64,000 bases of DNA from Acidobacteriota bacterium (GTDB lineage Bacteria > Actinomycetota > Actinomycetes > Actinomycetales > Microbacteriaceae), in contig JABBOD010000009.1 in NCBI GenBank assembly GCA_019351995.1, positions 1-64,000 on the forward strand, given 5' to 3'. This document shows, one piece after another, positions 44,429 to 54,249 of this stretch. The first letter of the stretch is position 1; each line of letters opens with the position of its first letter. The notes beneath the pieces were generated by a model. The model searched no databases. It was given only the letters and a program-made list of their open reading frames with translations, and had not been told where the DNA came from. A program made the translations under genes and the position numbers.

Positions 44429-45868
44429 CTACCAGCTCACAGGCAGGGCTTTTCCCTCCTCGTAGCCGGCGGCGCTCTGGAAACCGACGACCGCGCGCTC
44501 CTGGAAGGTGGCGAGCGAACCGGCTCCCGCATAGGTGAATGAGCTGCGCACGCCCGAGGTGATCATGTCCAGCAGATCCTCGAGGGAGGGACGCAGCGGA
44601 TCCAGATAGATCTTCGAGCTCGAGATGCCCTCCGCGAACAGCTCCTTGCGAGCCAGTTCGTAGGGGTCGAGGCGTCCGAATCGCTCGTGCACCGCCTTCG
44701 TCGACGCCATGCCCCAGCTCTGCTTGTAGAGCCGGCCCGCGTCATCCGTCTCCAACTGGCCCGGCGCTTCGATCGTCCCGGCAAACCAGGACCCGATCAT
44801 CACGGATGCCGCCCCGGCCGCCAGCGCCAGCGCCACATCGCGGGGGTAGCGCACGCCGCCGTCCGCCCACACGTGGGCGCCCAGCTCACGCGCCGCCGCG
44901 GCGGTCTCGAGCACGGCGCCGAACTGTGGTCGCCCCACCGCGGTCATCATCCGCGTCGTGCACATGGCGCCAGGACCGACGCCGACCTTCAGGATGTCGG
45001 CCCCGGCGTCGACGAGATCGCGGACACCCTCCGCCGTCACGATGTTGCCCGCCACAATCGGGATACCAAGACCCAGCTTCTTGATCGTGGCAAGAGCGCG
45101 CAACATCCCCTCCTGGTGGCCGTGCGCGGTGTCCAGAACCAGCACGTCAACACCCTCGGCAACGAGCGCGATCGCCTTCGCCGCCACGTCGCCGTTGATG
45201 CCCACCGCGGCGGCAACCCGCAACCGACCGTGCGCATCGAGCGCCGGCCGATACAGGTTGCTGCGCAGCGCACTGCGGCGACTGAGCGTTCCGACGATGT
45301 GGCCGTGCCGCTGCACCAGGGCGAACTCGAGGTCGGCGGCGACCATCACGTCGAACGCCGCGCGCGGTCCGTCGAGATCGTCGGCGTCCAGCGCCGTCAT
45401 CGCGCCGTGCACCAGGTCACCAAGTCGCGCATCCGGAAGTGCCGTGCCGAGACGGGTCGCCGGGATCGCGCCGAACTCCTCCCCCGCCGCGGACCGCAGC
45501 ACCACGCCGTGACCCTCGGCCGGTGGAAGCTGCTTCAGCGCCTCAGCAACGGTCTGTTCCGGCGCCAAAACGACCGGTGTGTCCCACGCGACCGGCTGCT
45601 CCTTCACCCAGCGGATGGCGGCGGCGAGGTCCTGCAACGGCAGGTCCTGCGGGAGGACCCCGAGTCCTCCGCGCCGGGCCAGCGTCGCGGCCAGCAGGGG
45701 GCCCGTGACCGAGTTCATGTTCGCCGACACGATCGGAATGGTGCAGCCGCTGCCATCGCCGGGCGTCAGATCGACGTCGAGCCGACTGGTCACCGCCGAG
45801 TGGCTGGGAACCAGGAAGACATCCGAATAAGTCAGATCGTGGGCGGGAACAGTGCCGAGGAAGCGCAT
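44429..45868 (-). CDS. guaB1: GuaB1-type IMPDH/GMP reductase family protein
   Basis: The 479-residue TIM-barrel enzyme has the catalytic loop [14 protein letters not shown] with Cys303, the nucleotide-binding [21 protein letters not shown] and a CBS pair inserted at about residues 95-205. The mycobacterial GuaB1 is a GMP reductase, so this protein probably recycles guanine nucleotides to IMP rather than making XMP; an IMPDH-like role is not excluded. ATG 45868 is leaderless: TACCGT (45875-45880) is six bases upstream. Confidence 0.9.
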   Translation of the reverse strand: MRFLGTVPAHDLTYSDVFLVPSHSAVTSRLDVDLTPGDGSGCTIPIVSANMNSVTGPLLAATLARRGGLGVLPQDLPLQDLAAAIRWVKEQPVAWDTPVVLAPEQTVAEALKQLPPAEGHGVVLRSAAGEEFGAIPATRLGTALPDARLGDLVHGAMTALDADDLDGPRAAFDVMVAADLEFALVQRHGHIVGTLSRRSALRSNLYRPALDAHGRLRVAAAVGINGDVAAKAIALVAEGVDVLVLDTAHGHQEGMLRALATIKKLGLGIPIVAGNIVTAEGVRDLVDAGADILKVGVGPGAMCTTRMMTAVGRPQFGAVLETAAAARELGAHVWADGGVRYPRDVALALAAGAASVMIGSWFAGTIEAPGQLETDDAGRLYKQSWGMASTKAVHERFGRLDPYELARKELFAEGISSSKIYLDPLRPSLEDLLDMITSGVRSSFTYAGAGSLATFQERAVVGFQSAAGYEEGKALPVSW

Positions 45869-45874
45869 GAGTCA

Positions 45875-45906
45875 ACGGTAGGGCCAAGAACCCGGAAAAC
45901 TTCCGG
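45875..45906 (-). promoter_or_regulatory. guaB1 promoter with dyad
   Basis: Minus-strand -10 TACCGT (45875-45880) is followed, upstream, by the perfect dyad CCGGAA-AAC-TTCCGG (45892-45906), which overlaps the -35 position. A purine-responsive or other repressor could bind there. No clear -35 exists. Confidence 0.55.
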
Positions 45907-46030
45907 AGGCTGGCCATCTCAGGAGGCCGCGCAGGGTAGACGGAAGAGTTAAGCTTGTCGTTGGTGTGGCCACCGGCAGGTCGCACCATCGATCTCAACC
46001 AACAACGAACTGAGAGTGGGCGGTCAAGCC

Positions 46031-49000
46031 GTGTCGAGCCCCATTACCGGAACCGCATCCGACGACCCGAACTCGGGCGAGTTCGGAGCAAACGAGTGGC
46101 TCGTCGACGAGTTGCACGAGCGGTATCTGGTCGACAAGAACTCCGTGGACAAGAGTTGGTGGCCGGTGCTCGAGAGCTACCACCCGGTGGGCGATCAGAC
46201 GCCGACCACATCGATCCCGATCGTCACCCCCGAGATCATGCAGGCGAACACCCCGGTGCCAGAGCCGACGGCCCCGGTGGTCCCAGCGATGACAGCCACC
46301 GTGCCCGACGCCGCTGCGAGCGAGAGCCCCACCGGCGCGGCACCCGCCACCGGCGCGACACCCGTCGCCCGCACCACCGGAGTCCCCGCCAAGCCGCAGC
46401 CCGTCCCGGCGCAGGCGCCGCAGACCTCGAGCATCCCGGTCGTCGACGGTGCCGAGCCCGCCGAAGCGGAGGACGTCGTCACGCCGTTGCGGGGCATGAG
46501 CAAGACCCTGGCGGCCAACATGGACCAGAGCCTGACGGTCCCGACGGCGACAAGCGTTCGCACCATCCCGGCGAAGCTGATGATCGACAACCGCATCGTC
46601 ATCAACAATCACCTGCGCCGCGCGCGGGGCGGCAAGATCTCCTTCACGCACCTGATCGCCTGGGCGATGGTGCAGACCCTGAAGACCTTCCCGAGCCAGA
46701 ACGTCTTCTATACCGAGGTGGATGGCAAGCCCTCCGTCGTCGCCCCCGCTCACGTCAACATCGGCATCGCGATCGATCTGCCCAAGGCCGATGGAACCCG
46801 TTCGCTTCTGGTGCCGAGCATCAAGCGCGCCGACACGATGACCTTCGCCGAGTTCCTTGCCGGCTACGAAGACGTGGTGGCGCGTGCGCGTGCCAACAAG
46901 CTCACCGCCGCCGACTTCGCCGGCACCACCATCTCGCTGACCAACCCCGGCGGCATCGGCACCGAGCACTCGGTGCCGCGTCTCATGCAAGGTGCGGGCT
47001 GCATCGTCGGCGCCGGCGCACTCGAGTATCCGGCCGCTTTCCAGGGCTCCGCAGAGAAGACCCTCACCGAACTCGGCATCGGCAAGACCATCACGCTGAC
47101 GAGCACCTACGACCACCGTGTCATTCAGGGTGCGGGTTCCGGCGAGTTCCTGAAGATCATCCACGAGCTGCTGATCGGTCAGCACAACTTCTACGAGGAC
47201 ATCTTCGCCGCACTGCGGATCCCCTACGACCCGATCCACTGGGCTGAGGACATCTCCGTCGACCTCGCGGCGATGCCCGGCAAGACGGCTCGCGTTCAGG
47301 AGCTGATCAACTCCTACCGGGTGCGCGGTCACCTGATGGCCGACATCGACCCGCTGGAGTACAAGCAGCGCACGCATCCCGACCTGGAGATCGGAAGCCA
47401 CGGACTGACGTTCTGGGACCTCGATCGGGAGTTCGTCACCGGTGGATTCGGGGGCAAGACCTCGGCCCTGCTGCGCGATATCCTCGGCGTGCTCCGCGAC
47501 TCGTACTGCCGAACCATCGGCGTCGAGTACATGCACATTCAGGATCCTGCTCAGCGTGCCTGGTTCCAGCAGGTTCTCGAACAGAAGTACCAGAAGCCGA
47601 CCCACGACGAGCAACTGCACATTCTGAGCAAGCTGAACGAGGCCGAGGCGTTCGAGACCTTCCTGCAGACCAAGTACGTCGGCCAGAAGCGCTTCAGCCT
47701 CGAGGGGGGGGAGTCGACGATCCCGCTGCTCGACGAGATCCTGCAGGGCGCGACGGCGGCCGGTCTCGACGAGGTCGCGATCGGTATGGCCCACCGCGGT
47801 CGCCTCAACGTGCTCACCAACATCGCGGGGAAGACCTACGGGCAGATCTTCCGGGAGTTCGAGGGCACCCAGGACCCACGCACCGTGCACGGTTCCGGCG
47901 ACGTGAAGTACCACCTGGGCACCGAGGGCACCTTCGTGGCGGCGTCGGGCAAAGAGATGCCGGTCTACCTGGCGGCCAACCCGTCCCACCTCGAGGCCGC
48001 CAACGGCGTGCTCGAGGGCGTGGTGCGTGCCAAGCAGGACCGCAAGGGCGACGGCAAGTTCTCCACGCTCCCGATCCTGGTGCACGGCGACGCGTCGATG
48101 GCGGGTCAGGGTGTCGTGGTCGAGGGTCTGCAGATGTCGATGCTGCGCGCCTACCGCACCGGTGGCACCATTCACGTGGTCATCAACAACCAGGTCGGCT
48201 TCACCACGCCGCCGAGCGAGGGTCGAAGCTCGATCTACTCGACGGATGTCGCCAAGACCATCCAGGCGCCCATCTTCCACGTGAACGGCGACGACCCGGA
48301 AGCGGTCGTGCGGGTGGCGCAGCAGGCGTTCGCCTACCGCCAGCAGTTCAAACGCGATGTCGTCATCGACCTGGTCTGCTACCGCCGCCGGGGTCACAAC
48401 GAAGGCGATGACCCGTCGATGACGCAGCCGCTGATGTACAACCTCATCGAGGCGAAGCGCTCCGTGCGCACGCTGTACACCGAGGGTCTCGTGGGCCGCG
48501 GTGATATCACAGAAGAAGAGTACGAGGCAGCGCACCGGGACTTCCAAGAGCGTCTCGAGAGCGCTTTCGCGCAGACGCACGCGGCCCAAACCGGAACGAT
48601 CCCGATCATCGACGGCGACGGTCGACCGGTCAACGAGCTGGGCCGAGCCAACGCGGATCACGAAGACAACATCATCGAGCCGGAATCGACGGCCATCGCC
48701 CAGAGCGTGGTCGAGCTGATCGGCGACGCGCACGACAACCCGCCGGTCGGGTTCACCGTGCATCCGAAGCTGCAGCAGCTGATCAAGAAGCGTTTCGAGA
48801 TGAGCCGACAGGGCTCGATCGACTGGGGCTTCGGTGAGCTCATCGGCCTCGGATCGCTGCTGCTCGAAGGCACTCCCGTTCGACTCGCCGGTCAGGATGC
48901 CCGTCGCGGTACTTTCGTCTCTCGCCATGCGGTCTTCCATGACCGGGAGAACGGCCAGGAGTGGCTGCCGCTCGCGAATCTGTCCGATGGCCAGGCTCGC

Positions 49001-49852
49001 TTCGCCATCTACGACTCTCTGCTCAGTGAGTACGCGGCCATGGCCTTCGAATACGGCTACTCCGTGGAGCGCCCAGAGGCGCTCGTGATTTGGGAAGCGC
49101 AGTTCGGCGACTTCGCCAACGGTGCACAGATCGTGATCGACCAGTTCGTCTCCAGTGCGGAGCAGAAGTGGGATCAGCGCTCCAGCCTCGTCCTGCTGCT
49201 GCCGCACGGCTACGAGGGGCAGGGTCCTGACCACTCCTCGGCGCGAATCGAGCGCTTCCTGCAGCTCGCCGCCGAGAACAACATGACCCTCGCGCGTCCG
49301 TCGACGCCGGCGTCCTACTTCCACCTGCTGCGTCGGCAGGCATATGCCCGCCCACGTCGGCCGCTCGTGGTCTTCACCCCGAAGTCCATGCTGCGTCTGC
49401 GCGGCGCCACGAGCGAGGTCGCCGACTTCACGCACGGCAAGTTCGAACCGGTTCTGGATGACCCGCGCCACGCGAACACCGACACCGCCGCGGTGACGCG
49501 GATCCTGATGCACTCGGGCAAGATCCACTACGACATCCTCGCCGAGCTGGAGAAGAAACCAGAGGTCGCGGCGCAGATCGCGCTGGTGACACTCGAGCAG
49601 TTCTATCCGTTGCCGACCCCGCAACTGCATCCGGTGCTCGACCGCTACCCCAATGCCGAACTGGTCTGGGTGCAGGACGAGCCCGAGAACCAGGGCGCGT
49701 GGCCGTTCATCGATGTGGAACTGGTCAAGCACCTCAACGGTCGCACGATCCGCGTGGTCTCGCGTCCGGCATCCGCGTCGCCCGCGACGGGCTCGTCGAA
49801 GCGCAGTGCTGCTCAGCAGGCAGAACTCCTGGAGCGTGCGCTCAGCATGTAG
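46031..49852 (+). CDS. kgd: multifunctional 2-oxoglutarate dehydrogenase (E2-like/E1, Kgd-type)
   Basis: The 1273-residue protein joins an N-terminal FGANEWLVDELHERYLV helix, a Pro/Ala linker, an E2-type acyltransferase domain (residues about 140-400; STYDHRVIQGAGSGEF) and a thiamine-dependent E1 (about 400-1273; GMAHRGRLNVL, TPP motif GHGDASMAGQG). No lipoyl domain is present, as in other actinobacteria, where the lipoyl subunit comes from elsewhere. It feeds the TCA cycle. Start GTG 46031 is chosen; GTG 46016 is also in frame. Position divergent to guaB1. Confidence 0.96.
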   Translation: MSSPITGTASDDPNSGEFGANEWLVDELHERYLVDKNSVDKSWWPVLESYHPVGDQTPTTSIPIVTPEIMQANTPVPEPTAPVVPAMTATVPDAAASESPTGAAPATGATPVARTTGVPAKPQPVPAQAPQTSSIPVVDGAEPAEAEDVVTPLRGMSKTLAANMDQSLTVPTATSVRTIPAKLMIDNRIVINNHLRRARGGKISFTHLIAWAMVQTLKTFPSQNVFYTEVDGKPSVVAPAHVNIGIAIDLPKADGTRSLLVPSIKRADTMTFAEFLAGYEDVVARARANKLTAADFAGTTISLTNPGGIGTEHSVPRLMQGAGCIVGAGALEYPAAFQGSAEKTLTELGIGKTITLTSTYDHRVIQGAGSGEFLKIIHELLIGQHNFYEDIFAALRIPYDPIHWAEDISVDLAAMPGKTARVQELINSYRVRGHLMADIDPLEYKQRTHPDLEIGSHGLTFWDLDREFVTGGFGGKTSALLRDILGVLRDSYCRTIGVEYMHIQDPAQRAWFQQVLEQKYQKPTHDEQLHILSKLNEAEAFETFLQTKYVGQKRFSLEGGESTIPLLDEILQGATAAGLDEVAIGMAHRGRLNVLTNIAGKTYGQIFREFEGTQDPRTVHGSGDVKYHLGTEGTFVAASGKEMPVYLAANPSHLEAANGVLEGVVRAKQDRKGDGKFSTLPILVHGDASMAGQGVVVEGLQMSMLRAYRTGGTIHVVINNQVGFTTPPSEGRSSIYSTDVAKTIQAPIFHVNGDDPEAVVRVAQQAFAYRQQFKRDVVIDLVCYRRRGHNEGDDPSMTQPLMYNLIEAKRSVRTLYTEGLVGRGDITEEEYEAAHRDFQERLESAFAQTHAAQTGTIPIIDGDGRPVNELGRANADHEDNIIEPESTAIAQSVVELIGDAHDNPPVGFTVHPKLQQLIKKRFEMSRQGSIDWGFGELIGLGSLLLEGTPVRLAGQDARRGTFVSRHAVFHDRENGQEWLPLANLSDGQARFAIYDSLLSEYAAMAFEYGYSVERPEALVIWEAQFGDFANGAQIVIDQFVSSAEQKWDQRSSLVLLLPHGYEGQGPDHSSARIERFLQLAAENNMTLARPSTPASYFHLLRRQAYARPRRPLVVFTPKSMLRLRGATSEVADFTHGKFEPVLDDPRHANTDTAAVTRILMHSGKIHYDILAELEKKPEVAAQIALVTLEQFYPLPTPQLHPVLDRYPNAELVWVQDEPENQGAWPFIDVELVKHLNGRTIRVVSRPASASPATGSSKRSAAQQAELLERALSM

Positions 49853-49866
49853 CGGCTGACTGCGTC

Positions 49867-49910
49867 GGGACTCAGTGGCAAGAGACTCAGCGGCGAGGGA
49901 CTCAGCGCAG
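49867..49910. repeat. three degenerate 15-bp tandem repeats
   Basis: Units GGGACTCAGTGGCAA, GAGACTCAGCGGCGA and GGGACTCAGCGCAG occupy 49867-49881, 49882-49896 and 49897-49910. They fill the gap between the convergent kgd and rsrA genes. Function unknown. Confidence 0.75.
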
Positions 49911-49921
49911 TTCGGCCCCGT

Positions 49922-50146
49922 TCAGCTGAGCTTCGACATGATCGCGGAGCGCAGCTCGTCGGGCGCCGTCTCCTGGCACGCCTTCTGCATCTTCACGATC
50001 ATGGTGATGCCGACGAGATGCTCGCCGGTGCAATCGTCGCAGTGCTCGAGGTGTTCGCTCACATCGCGGAAGTCCTCGTCACTGAGTTCGCGGTGCAGGT
50101 ACTCCTCGAGTTCCGCTTTGGCCTTGTCGCAGCCGCAATCGGTCAT
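49922..50146 (-). CDS. rsrA: anti-sigma factor of the RsrA (zinc-binding) type
   Basis: The 74-residue protein has the ZAS motif Cx..HxxxCxxC: C near the N-terminus (CGCDK), His and two Cys in HLEHCDDC. Such proteins hold SigH/SigR and release it on oxidation of the cysteines. CAGGAG lies eight bases upstream of ATG 50146, which overlaps the sigma stop as ATGA. In mycothiol-using actinobacteria this pair governs disulfide stress. Very typical length. Confidence 0.93.
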   Translation of the reverse strand: MTDCGCDKAKAELEEYLHRELSDEDFRDVSEHLEHCDDCTGEHLVGITMIVKMQKACQETAPDELRSAIMSKLS

Positions 50147-50907
50147 GGTGTGCTCCTGGGGGAAGGCGCGTCCGCGACGGCGAATCCACGCTCGCGGGCG
50201 TAATCGGCGAGCAGACCGCGCAAAAGGCGGCGCCCGCGGTGGAGTCGGCTCATCACGGTGCCGACCGGGGTTTTCATGATGTCGGCGATCTCCTGGTAGG
50301 CGAAACCTTCGACATCGGCGAGGTACACAGCGAGCCGAAAGTCTTCCGGGATCGACTGCAGGGCTTCCTTGACGTCGCTGTCAGGAAGATGGTCGATCGC
50401 CTCGGCCTCAGCCGAGCGCGTCGAGCGCCCCTGAGTGAGCGACTCCGCAGAACTCAACTGCCAGTCCTCGAGGTCGTCGATCGTGTTCTGGTACGGGTTG
50501 CGCTGGTTCTTGCGGTACCCGTTGATGAAGGTGTTGGTGAGGATGCGGTACAGCCAGGCCTTCAGGTTCGTGCCCTGTTGGAACTGCGCGAAAGCCGTGT
50601 ACGCCTTCGCGTATGTCTCCTGCACCAGATCGCCGGCATCCGCTGGATTGCGGGTCATTCGCATCGCCGCTGCATACAACTGGTCCATGAACGGGATCGC
50701 CTGCACCTCGAACAGTGCGCGCAACTCTTCGGGCGGCAGTGACGATCGCGTGGCGCCGCGACGGATGTCTTCCGAATCGATGGCGTCGAGTTCGACGCCG
50801 ACCTCATCGTGGCCGCTCTCGGCCTGCTCATTCTCGGCTCGCGGGAGCTTGTCGTCGTCCATCTCGGACGAGTCTAGTTCGGGCCGCTCGAGCACGGAGG
50901 TCAGCAT
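50143..50907 (-). CDS. sigH: ECF sigma factor of the SigH/SigR group
   Basis: The 254-residue protein has an acidic N-terminal lead, sigma region 2 ([29 protein letters not shown]) and region 4 ([32 protein letters not shown]). The conserved [12 protein letters not shown] supports the SigH/SigR group, which turns on thioredoxin and mycothiol genes on oxidation. ATG 50907 is preferred; ATG 50862 also possible. Directly followed by rsrA. Divergent with aroA over 64 bp. Confidence 0.94.
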   Translation of the reverse strand: MLTSVLERPELDSSEMDDDKLPRAENEQAESGHDEVGVELDAIDSEDIRRGATRSSLPPEELRALFEVQAIPFMDQLYAAAMRMTRNPADAGDLVQETYAKAYTAFAQFQQGTNLKAWLYRILTNTFINGYRKNQRNPYQNTIDDLEDWQLSSAESLTQGRSTRSAEAEAIDHLPDSDVKEALQSIPEDFRLAVYLADVEGFAYQEIADIMKTPVGTVMSRLHRGRRLLRGLLADYARERGFAVADAPSPRSTP

Positions 50908-50971
50908 TCGTCGCCCCGTTCTCCCGTGCTCTGCGGCCTCGCGATCGCTTGGCCGGTATTCTTGACAACCG

Positions 50972-52348
50972 ATGGCACTGCAGAGGTATTCCACCCGCGA
51001 CGAGTTCGGCAATCTGCTGCCGACCGAACAGGTCCAGCCGCTGTGGCCGGCTCCGACCGTCGACCGTCCACTCGCCGCTTCGATGACTCTGCCCGGATCG
51101 AAGAGCCTCACGAACCGTGAGCTGGTTCTTTCGGCGATCGCCGATGGCCCCTCGACGCTGCGGCGTCCGCTCCACTCTCGGGACACGCAGCTCATGGTCC
51201 ACGCGCTCCGCGCGCTCGGCACCGACATCGTCGAGGTGCCGAACTCCGGTGAGTTCGGCCCCGACCTGCTCGTGACCCCCGGCGAGTTGACGGGGGGGCG
51301 CCCGATCGACTGCGGCCTCGCGGGCACTCTGATGCGTTTCTTGCCGCCCCTCGCGGCCCTCGCGCTCGGGCCGGTCGAGTTCGATGGTGATCCCGGCGCC
51401 CGGCGACGTCCGATGCGCACCATGATCGCCGCCCTGCGCGCGCTCGGCGTCGACGTCTCGGACGATGGACGTGGCGCGCTTCCCTTCGGGCTCTGGGGGA
51501 CGGGGGCGGTCGCGGGAGGCGAACTCGAGATCGATGCTTCGTCGTCCAGTCAGTTCGTGTCCGGCCTCCTGCTCTCCGCCGCCCGATTCGATCGCGGGCT
51601 CACGCTTCGGCACAGCGGCGAGCGCCTGCCGAGTCTGCCGCACATCGCGATGACGATCGCCTGTCTTGCCGCGCGCGGTGTCGATGTCGACTCACCCGAG
51701 CCGGGAACCTGGATCGTGCAGCCCGGTCCGATCGCGGCGATCGACGTCAACATCGAGCCCGACCTGTCCAACGCGGCACCGTTCCTGCTGGCGGCGATCG
51801 TCGCTGGCGGCACGGTCGCCATCGAAGACTGGCCCGAGACGACCACGCAGGTGGGTGCCGAGCTCGCGACGTTACTCCCGCGATTCGGGGCGACCGTTCG
51901 GCACGAGAACGGCGCACTGGTCGTGGATGGCGGCATCGGAATCCGAGGCGGAGCTCGCATCCCCGGCATCGACATCGACCTCTCCGCCGCGGGCGAACTC
52001 GCCCCCGCGATCATCGCCATCACGGCCCTTGCCGACTCCCCCAGCCGGATCAGCGGGATCGGCCACCTGCGCGGCCATGAGACCGACCGACTTGCGGCTC
52101 TGACAGCCGAGATCACAGCGCTCGGCGGCGACGTGACCGAAACCGACGACGGCCTGATCGTCGATCCACGTGCTCTGCACGGTGGGGTGTGGCGCAGCTA
52201 CGAGGACCACCGCATGGCGACCGCCGGCGCCATTCTCGGCCTCGCGGTGCCGGGGATCGAGATCGATGACATCGGGACGACAGCGAAAACACTGCCGCAG
52301 TTCCCGGAGCTGTGGTCGGGGATGACGCGAGCGATCGAGGCGCGATGA
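50972..52348 (+). CDS. aroA: 3-phosphoshikimate 1-carboxyvinyltransferase (EPSP synthase)
   Basis: AroA joins shikimate-3-phosphate and PEP, a chorismate-pathway step. The 458-residue protein carries [24 protein letters not shown] (variant of GNAGTAMR) and [16 protein letters not shown]. Many EPSPS have GNAGTAxR; here it reads GLAGTLMR, an actinobacterial variant. ATG 50972 with TATTCT nine bases upstream. It is linked to rsgA and hisN, an order known from actinobacteria. Confidence 0.95.
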   Translation: MALQRYSTRDEFGNLLPTEQVQPLWPAPTVDRPLAASMTLPGSKSLTNRELVLSAIADGPSTLRRPLHSRDTQLMVHALRALGTDIVEVPNSGEFGPDLLVTPGELTGGRPIDCGLAGTLMRFLPPLAALALGPVEFDGDPGARRRPMRTMIAALRALGVDVSDDGRGALPFGLWGTGAVAGGELEIDASSSSQFVSGLLLSAARFDRGLTLRHSGERLPSLPHIAMTIACLAARGVDVDSPEPGTWIVQPGPIAAIDVNIEPDLSNAAPFLLAAIVAGGTVAIEDWPETTTQVGAELATLLPRFGATVRHENGALVVDGGIGIRGGARIPGIDIDLSAAGELAPAIIAITALADSPSRISGIGHLRGHETDRLAALTAEITALGGDVTETDDGLIVDPRALHGGVWRSYEDHRMATAGAILGLAVPGIEIDDIGTTAKTLPQFPELWSGMTRAIEAR

Positions 52349-52358
52349 GCTGTCCCCG

Positions 52359-53384
52359 GTGAGCTGGCTCAGCGACGACGGACCCGAGGAGGAGTTCGGC
52401 GACTGGGACGAGTCGGATGTGCACATCCGCCCCAATCCCAAGGGCAATCGTCCGCGCACCAAGACTCGTCCCGGGCACGAAGACTCGATTGTCGGTCGTG
52501 TGCTCTCCGTCGACCGCGGCCGCTACACGGTGCTCGCCGATGAGGACGGCCGCGAGGAACGCACGCTGACCACGACTCGGGCCCGCGAACTGCGTGACCA
52601 GGCGATCGTGACCGGCGACCGCGTCGATCTGGTGGGTGACACCACCGGCGACGAGGGATCGCTCGCGCGCATCGTCCGAATCCGCCCGCGCACCACCCTG
52701 CTGCGTCGCAGCGCCGACGACACCGACGAGGTCGAGCGCATCATCGTGGCCAACGCCGACCAACTCATGATCGTGGTCGCGGCCGCCGACCCGGAGCCGC
52801 GACCTCGCCTGGTGGACCGCTACCTGGTCGCCGCGTATGACGCCGGGATCGCCCCGATCATGGTGATCACGAAAACCGACCTGCGGGACCCGACCGAGTT
52901 CTTGGCGAACTTCGCGGGGCTCGACATCGACGTGATCCGCAGCTCGTCGAGCGCGTTCCCGCTCGACGAGCTCGCGCCGCGCCTGGCCGGACACGCGACC
53001 GTTGCGGTGGGGCACTCCGGGGTGGGCAAGTCGACCCTGGTCAACGCCCTCGTGCCCGGCACGGATCGCGCGGTCGGCGTGGTCAACGCCGTCACCGGGC
53101 GCGGTCGCCACACCTCGTCGTCGACGGTGTCGCTGCGCGTCCCGACCGGCGGCTGGATCATCGATACCCCCGGCGTGCGCTCCTTCGGTCTCGGGCACGT
53201 CGATCCCGACAACATCCTCAAGTCGTTCTCCGACTTGAGGGCGGTGGCCGCTGACTGCCCGCGGGGATGCACGCACCTGCCTGATGCCCCCGACTGCGCC
53301 CTCGACGAGGCCGTCGCGGATGGCCGCCTTCCCGCCGAGCGGGTCGACTCCCTGCGACGCTTGCTGCTGAGCCTGAAGAACTAG
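52359..53384 (+). CDS. rsgA: ribosome small-subunit-dependent GTPase A
   Basis: RsgA is a circularly permuted GTPase that checks 30S maturation. The 341-residue protein has an OB-fold N-terminus, the permuted G motifs (TKTD, then GHSGVGKSTLVNAL, DTPGVRSF) and a zinc-finger tail CPRGCTHLPDAPDCALDEAV. GTG 52359 is 10 bp after the aroA stop. It lies in the aroA-rsgA-hisN run and acts in the cytoplasm. Confidence 0.95.
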   Translation: MSWLSDDGPEEEFGDWDESDVHIRPNPKGNRPRTKTRPGHEDSIVGRVLSVDRGRYTVLADEDGREERTLTTTRARELRDQAIVTGDRVDLVGDTTGDEGSLARIVRIRPRTTLLRRSADDTDEVERIIVANADQLMIVVAAADPEPRPRLVDRYLVAAYDAGIAPIMVITKTDLRDPTEFLANFAGLDIDVIRSSSSAFPLDELAPRLAGHATVAVGHSGVGKSTLVNALVPGTDRAVGVVNAVTGRGRHTSSSTVSLRVPTGGWIIDTPGVRSFGLGHVDPDNILKSFSDLRAVAADCPRGCTHLPDAPDCALDEAVADGRLPAERVDSLRRLLLSLKN

Positions 53385-53454
53385 GGGATCTGAGTCGCCG
53401 CGGCGCGGCGTCGCGAGAGCCGCTCGTTCACCTGGGCTCGCTAGCGTTGGCAAG

Positions 53455-54240
53455 GTGACCGACTTTTCTCTTTCCGACGATCTCGCTCTGGCTCTCACCC
53501 TCGCGGGGGAAGCCGATCTGATCGCGATGAACCGCTACCACGCCCAGGACCTCGAGATCCAACTCAAGCCCGATCGCACGCAGGTGACCGACGGTGACAA
53601 GCGCGTCGAGCAGATGATCAGGAGCCAGCTGGCCTCGGCCCGTCCCGGTGACGCGCTGCTCGGGGAGGAGTTCGGCACCTCCGGCAGCTCGAATCGCCAG
53701 TGGATCGTCGATCCGATCGACGGCACCTCCAACTTCGTGCGCGGTGTGCCGATCTGGGGACTGCTGCTCGCCCTGGTGATCGACGGTGTGCCGCAGCTGG
53801 GCGTCGTGAGTGCGCCCGCGCTCGGCCGCCGCTGGTGGGGCTCGGCCGGACACGGCGCATGGATGCAGGAGGGTGGCGGTGAGCCGCGTCGGCTTCACGT
53901 GAGCGCGGTGAGCGAGCTCGCCGATGCGTCGCTCAGCTACAACAGCATCAAGCATTGGGATCGTGCGGGTCGACTCGATCACTTGATCACCCTCACCCGT
54001 GCCGTCGGTCGGGCCCGGGCATTCGGAGACCTGTGGCCGTACATGATGCTTGCCGAAGGTGCTGTCGACATCGTCGGCGAGTACGACCTGAAACCATGGG
54101 ATATCGCCGCGCTCGTCCCGGTGGTGCGGGAGGCAGGGGGCACTTTCACGTCCCTCACGGGTGGCGATCCGCTGTCATCTGACGGTGTGCTGGCCACGAA
54201 CGGGCTCGTCCACGCGTCCGTACTGGACACCCTTGGTTAG
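53455..54240 (+). CDS. hisN: inositol-phosphatase-family protein, probably histidinol-phosphatase
   Basis: The 261-residue enzyme has the FIG motifs: LLGEEFG, IVDPIDGTSNFVRGVPIWG and DLKPWDIAALVPVVREAGG with metal-binding Asp and Glu. The actinobacterial version next to aroA/rsgA is usually annotated as HisN, histidinol-phosphate phosphatase; an inositol-phosphatase role is not excluded. GTG 53455 lies seven bases after TAGCGT (53442-53447), suggesting a leaderless mRNA. Confidence 0.9.
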   Translation: MTDFSLSDDLALALTLAGEADLIAMNRYHAQDLEIQLKPDRTQVTDGDKRVEQMIRSQLASARPGDALLGEEFGTSGSSNRQWIVDPIDGTSNFVRGVPIWGLLLALVIDGVPQLGVVSAPALGRRWWGSAGHGAWMQEGGGEPRRLHVSAVSELADASLSYNSIKHWDRAGRLDHLITLTRAVGRARAFGDLWPYMMLAEGAVDIVGEYDLKPWDIAALVPVVREAGGTFTSLTGGDPLSSDGVLATNGLVHASVLDTLG

Positions 54241-54249
54241 GCTCTCGTC

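Noticed and set aside
45995-49732. 1245-codon open frame on the minus strand opposite kgd
   Set aside because: It mirrors the codon pattern of kgd, shows no known domain, and kgd has unmistakable catalytic motifs.
46031-49852. Kgd judged truncated because it lacks a lipoyl domain
   Set aside because: This is normal for actinobacterial Kgd proteins, which use a separate lipoyl-bearing E2.
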